Below, in pieces: positions 60,808-64,000 of a stretch of 64,000 nucleotides of DNA. Each line of letters starts with the position of its first letter. Position 1 is the first letter of the stretch. A program made the translations under genes and the position numbers. This DNA comes from Falsiroseomonas sp050563545. GTDB taxonomy: Bacteria > Pseudomonadota > Alphaproteobacteria > Acetobacterales > Acetobacteraceae. Under the pieces are notes generated by a model, which saw only the letters and a list, made by a program, of their open reading frames with translations, was not told the origin of the DNA and searched no databases. The stretch spans positions 62,001 to 126,000 of the forward strand of contig NZ_JBNXUM010000016.1 in assembly GCF_050563545.1 (NCBI RefSeq). The letters are read 5' to 3'.

Positions 60808-62205
60808 TCACTCCCCCGCGGCGGCGAGCATGCGGGAGACGGCCTCCGCGCGGCCGAGCACGAAGAGCACCGCGTCGATCGGCGGCGAGGAGGTGCTACC
60901 TGTCAGCGCGACGCGCAGCGGCTGGGCGACGGCGCCCATCTTCACGCCCTTCACGTCGGCGTAGTCGCGCAGCCACTGCTCGAGGTCCTTGCGCTCCCAC
61001 GGCGCGTCCGTCAGGAAGACCGCGAGGTCCTTCAGCCGCTCCTTCGCCTCGGGCGTCAGGAGCGCGGCCGCCTTCGGGTCCATCTCGGGCGGGCCGTCCT
61101 GCGCGACGAAGACGGCGGCGCCGGCGAGTTCCTCGAGGGTCTTTGCCCGCTCCTTCAGGTCCGGCATCAGCGCGGCGACGCGGTCGCCGCCCTCGGTGCC
61201 GAACAGCACGCCGCGCTTCGCGAAGCGGGCCAGCACCTCCTTCGTCAGACGGGCATCGTCGGCGGCCCGGAGCCAGACGCCGTTGAAGTGCGTGAGCTTG
61301 GCATAGTCCATCCGCGCCGCGGCGCGGCCGACATCGGCAATGTCGAAGATCCTGATCGCGTCCTCGCGGCCGATGATCTCGGTGTCGCCATGGCCCCAAC
61401 CCAGGCGGAGCAGGTAGTTGCAGACGGCCTCGGGCAAGTAGCCCTGCTCGCGGAACTCCAGCGCGCCGACCGCGCCGTGGCGCTTCGACAGCTTCGCGCC
61501 GTCCGCCCCATGGATCAGCGGCACATGCGCGAAGTGGGGCCGGTGCCAGCCCATGGCGTCGTACACCATGCACTGGCGGAAGGTGTTGGTGAGGTGGTCA
61601 TCGCCGCGGATCACGTGCGTGATCTGCATGTCGTGGTCGTCCACGACGACCGCGTGCAGGTAGGTCGGCGTGCTGTCCGAGCGCAGGATGATCATGTCGT
61701 CGAGCTCGGTGTTGGCGACCTTCACCTCGCCCTGCACCAGGTCCTTCACCACGGTCTCGCCGCCGCGCGGGGCGATGATCCGGATGGCGGGCGCGACCGA
61801 TGGCGCCTTGGACGCGTCCATCCCGATCCACTTCGAGCCGTCGTACTTGAACGGGCGCTTCGCCGCCTCGGCCTCGGCGCGCATCGCCGCCAACTCGTCC
61901 GGCGTGTCGTAGGCGAGGTAGGCCTTGCCCTTGGCGAGCAGCTCCCTCGCGACCTCGGCGTGGCGTGGCTCCCGCGTGGACTGGAAGACCGGGGTCTCGT
62001 CCGGGCCGAGGCCGAGCCAGTCCAGGCTCTCGATGATCTGCTGCACGGCCTCGGGCGTGGAGCGCGCCTTGTCCGTGTCCTCGATCCGCAGGAGGTACTG
62101 GCCGCCATGGCGGCGGGCGAAGAGGTAGTTGAACAGCGCCGTGCGGGCGCCGCCGATATGCAGGTAGCCCGTGGGCGAGGGGGCGAAGCGGGTGCGGACC
62201 GACAT
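60808..62205 (-). CDS. gltX: Glutamyl-tRNA synthetase
   Basis: A 465-residue class I aminoacyl-tRNA synthetase. The HIGH-type motif is APSPTGYLHIGGARTALFNY (about residues 8-27), KMSKS is represented by DGAKLSKRHGA (about 241), and RIEDTDKARSTPEAVQ is the Glu-binding region. ATG 62205 gives the standard MSVRTRFAPSPTG start; the frame stays open to 62295. Many alphaproteobacteria have two GltX paralogues, one charging tRNA-Gln for the amidotransferase path; this copy cannot be assigned to either. It is divergent from comEC across 223 bp. Confidence 0.96.
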   Translation of the reverse strand: MSVRTRFAPSPTGYLHIGGARTALFNYLFARRHGGQYLLRIEDTDKARSTPEAVQQIIESLDWLGLGPDETPVFQSTREPRHAEVARELLAKGKAYLAYDTPDELAAMRAEAEAAKRPFKYDGSKWIGMDASKAPSVAPAIRIIAPRGGETVVKDLVQGEVKVANTELDDMIILRSDSTPTYLHAVVVDDHDMQITHVIRGDDHLTNTFRQCMVYDAMGWHRPHFAHVPLIHGADGAKLSKRHGAVGALEFREQGYLPEAVCNYLLRLGWGHGDTEIIGREDAIRIFDIADVGRAAARMDYAKLTHFNGVWLRAADDARLTKEVLARFAKRGVLFGTEGGDRVAALMPDLKERAKTLEELAGAAVFVAQDGPPEMDPKAAALLTPEAKERLKDLAVFLTDAPWERKDLEQWLRDYADVKGVKMGAVAQPLRVALTGSTSSPPIDAVLFVLGRAEAVSRMLAAAGE

Positions 62206-62428
62206 GGGGTTCCAGCCGAGGATCAGGGGCGCTCTTCCTAGCGCCTGATCCGCGAAGGCGGAATCGGCGAAGCTGTGAATCAGCCGCGCAAACAAGGACT
62301 GGACCGCTAGCTACGACCGTGGATCACGGTCCAGCGCGGACGGGAGCCCGGCAAACGCTCGCGCCGCGCGGCGGATGAAAACGCCTCCACGTGGTTGCGT
62401 TGCGCCCGCGGCACGACAACTGTGGCGC

Positions 62429-64000
62429 GTGAGCCTTTCCCTGGCGCGTGCCGAACGGCCGGGCGTCGCCGCGTCGCTACGCGGGGCGGCGGAGGCGATG
62501 CTCGCCCGGCAGCATGGCCGCTTCGCGCCCTGGCTCGCGGTGGCGCTTGGCGCTGGGGTGCTCTGCTATTTCGAGCGGGCGACGGAGCCGGGCTGGCAGG
62601 CCCTGTGGCTGGTGCCTGGGCTGATTGCGCTGGCGCTGTGGCTGGGTCGGCGGGTGCCGCTGGTGGGCTGGGCGGTCGGCATGGCTACGGCGGGGCTGCT
62701 GGGCTTCGGCGTCGCGTCTTGGCAGGCGGCGGGGCTGCCCGCCCCGCTTGACCTGCCGCGCGGCGCGGTCGGGCTCTCCGGCACGGTCACGGCGGTGGAG
62801 GCGCTGCCAGAGAGCCGGCGCGTGACGCTGGAGGGCGTGCGGCTCAACGGTGGCGATGCGCTGCCGCGCGCGATCCGGCTGCGGCTGCGCGCGAGCGATG
62901 CGGCCCGGCCGGAACCTGGCGACACGATCGCCGTCCGCGCCCTGCTGCGCGAACCGCCGCCGCCCGTCGCGCCAGGCGCCTGGGACTTCCAGCGTGCCGC
63001 CTTCTTCAGCGGGCTCGGCGGGTCGGGCACGGCGATCGCGCCGGTGGTCGTGACGCAGGGCGAGGAGCGGCCCTTCTTCGCCTGGCTGCGCACGATTCTG
63101 GAGACGCGGATCGAGGCGGCGATCCCCGGCGGCGCCGGCGCGGTGGCCGCGGCGCTGCTGACGGGATCCCAGGCCGCGATACCGCCGGCCGAGATCGCGG
63201 CGATGCGCGACAGCGGACTCGCGCATCTGCTCTCGGTCTCCGGGCTGCACATGGCGATCGTCATCGGCGTGGTCTTCGCGGTGCTGCGGCTGGCCATCGC
63301 GCTGGTGCCTTGGGTCGCGCTCCGCATCCCGGGCAAGGCGATCGCCGCGGTCGGCGGGCTGGCCGCGGGAATCGGCTACACGCTGCTGACGGGATCGCAG
63401 GTGCCGATGCAGCGCTGCCTGGTGATGGCCGGGCTGGTGACGCTGGCCCTCGTCGCGGGGCGGCGGGCGCTGACCCTGCGGTCCATTGCGCTGGCGGCGG
63501 CGGTGGTGCTGCTGGCCGCCCCCGCCGAACTGCTCGGACCCTCCTTCCAGATGAGCTTCGCGGCTGTGCTGGCGCTGATCGCGGGGCATGAGGCGCTGAA
63601 GGACCGCTTGTCGGCCCTGCGGCTTGGAGGCGGGTGGCGACGCCGGGTGGCGCTGGCGGTGATCGGGCTCGCCCTGACCTCGGCGCTGGCCGGCGCGGCG
63701 ACGGCGCCTTTTGGCCTGCACCATTTCGGGCGGCTCCAGATCTATGGCGTTGCGGCCAATGCGGTCGCGGTGCCGCTGACCTCCTTCCTGGTCATGCCGG
63801 CGGGGATGGTCGCGCTCGCGCTGATGCCGTTCGGGCTGGAGGCGCCGGCGCTCTGGGCCATGGGGCAGGGGGTGGAGGCGATGCTGGCGGTGGCACGCGT
63901 CGTCGCGGCCTGGCCCGAGGCCTCGCCGGTGCTGCCGCCGATCCCGGGGCCGGCGCTCGCGGTCGCGGCCTTCGGCTTCTGCTGGCTCGCCCTGTGGCGG
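62429..64000 (+). CDS. comEC: ComEC/Rec2 family DNA-uptake protein, 5' part
   Basis: The first 524 codons of a long membrane protein that runs off the window. GTG 62429 starts MSLSLARAERPGVAASLRG; an ATG at 62498 is an alternative. Order: membrane segments and a DUF4131-type domain (about residues 35-190; LSGTVTAVEALPESRRVTLE), then the Competence domain with LAHLLSVSGLHMAIVIGVVF (about 270) and GPSFQMSFAAVLALIAGHEA. ComEC forms the inner-membrane channel for single-stranded DNA in natural transformation. The C-terminal metallo-beta-lactamase domain, if present, lies beyond the end of the window. No other com genes are visible. Confidence 0.93.
   Translation, partial: MSLSLARAERPGVAASLRGAAEAMLARQHGRFAPWLAVALGAGVLCYFERATEPGWQALWLVPGLIALALWLGRRVPLVGWAVGMATAGLLGFGVASWQAAGLPAPLDLPRGAVGLSGTVTAVEALPESRRVTLEGVRLNGGDALPRAIRLRLRASDAARPEPGDTIAVRALLREPPPPVAPGAWDFQRAAFFSGLGGSGTAIAPVVVTQGEERPFFAWLRTILETRIEAAIPGGAGAVAAALLTGSQAAIPPAEIAAMRDSGLAHLLSVSGLHMAIVIGVVFAVLRLAIALVPWVALRIPGKAIAAVGGLAAGIGYTLLTGSQVPMQRCLVMAGLVTLALVAGRRALTLRSIALAAAVVLLAAPAELLGPSFQMSFAAVLALIAGHEALKDRLSALRLGGGWRRRVALAVIGLALTSALAGAATAPFGLHHFGRLQIYGVAANAVAVPLTSFLVMPAGMVALALMPFGLEAPALWAMGQGVEAMLAVARVVAAWPEASPVLPPIPGPALAVAAFGFCWLALWR

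Noticed and set aside
62395..62751. Short + strand ORF at the start of comEC
   Set aside because: It is in a different phase from the ComEC reading frame, which is open from 62429 to the window end and carries clear ComEC motifs.
1..64000. CRISPR arrays, insertion sequences, integrases, tRNA or rRNA genes
   Set aside because: No regularly spaced direct repeats, transposase motifs or tRNA cloverleaf sequences were recognised on either strand by reading; a covariance or repeat search was not possible.

Overview
The window is GC-rich chromosomal DNA (about 70% G+C) from an alphaproteobacterium. Gene order and protein content point to Rhodospirillales, most likely Acetobacteraceae of the Roseomonas type. 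The blocks nuoLMN-birA-coaX-rnj-DUF1467-proS-lolCD-dnaE and rpsB-tsf-pyrH-frr-uppS-cdsA-dxr-rseP-bamA-skp-lpxD-fabZ-lpxA-lpxI are standard alphaproteobacterial synteny. DUF3126, DUF3618 and an MmgR-like small RNA fit the same group. No rRNA, tRNA, CRISPR array, insertion sequence or prophage was recognised. This assignment rests on reading the sequence, not on a database search.

Layout. 1-10573: end of the respiratory complex I operon, then cofactor, RNA-decay, aminoacylation and lipoprotein-export genes, with a small-RNA locus and strong terminator at 6743-6829. 10617-15903: an NDH-2 type dehydrogenase, a nucleoside deaminase and the replicative polymerase dnaE. 15900-26199: a surface-glycan region with glycosyltransferases and unrecognised proteins. 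It includes a sulfation set: cysQ (PAP recycling), a CysN-CysC fusion (PAPS synthesis) and a PAPS-type sulfotransferase. 26272-28733: DUF3126 and a three-gene membrane/stress operon with LEA-like helices. 28953-34050: a second glycan block with a DUF6212-like protein, a GT4 enzyme and a protein built from two tandem glycosyltransferase halves. 34284-48879: the translation, undecaprenyl/phospholipid/isoprenoid, outer-membrane assembly and lipid A super-cluster. 49010-56295: small exported proteins, the YcjX/YcjF-type pair, a soluble CadC/TolB/TPR-type regulator, an HpaI-type aldolase and an orphan Bug-type binding protein. 56378-59566: an ABC exporter-like protein whose ATPase motifs are eroded, beside an RTX-repeat protein. 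59738-64000: VOC protein, WYL regulator, gltX and the 5' part of comEC, cut by the window edge.

How it fits together. The two glycan blocks flank the stress operon and together look like one machine for a secreted or surface polysaccharide that is probably sulfated. The large central cluster supplies carriers and envelope parts: undecaprenyl diphosphate, CDP-diacylglycerol, lipid A precursors and BamA/Skp. Many genes start with GTG or TTG and overlap the stop of the gene before them, so translational coupling is common. The items most worth following are the sulfation module without an adjacent cysD, the duplicated glycosyltransferase, the dead-looking ABC ATPase beside the RTX protein, and the small RNA.
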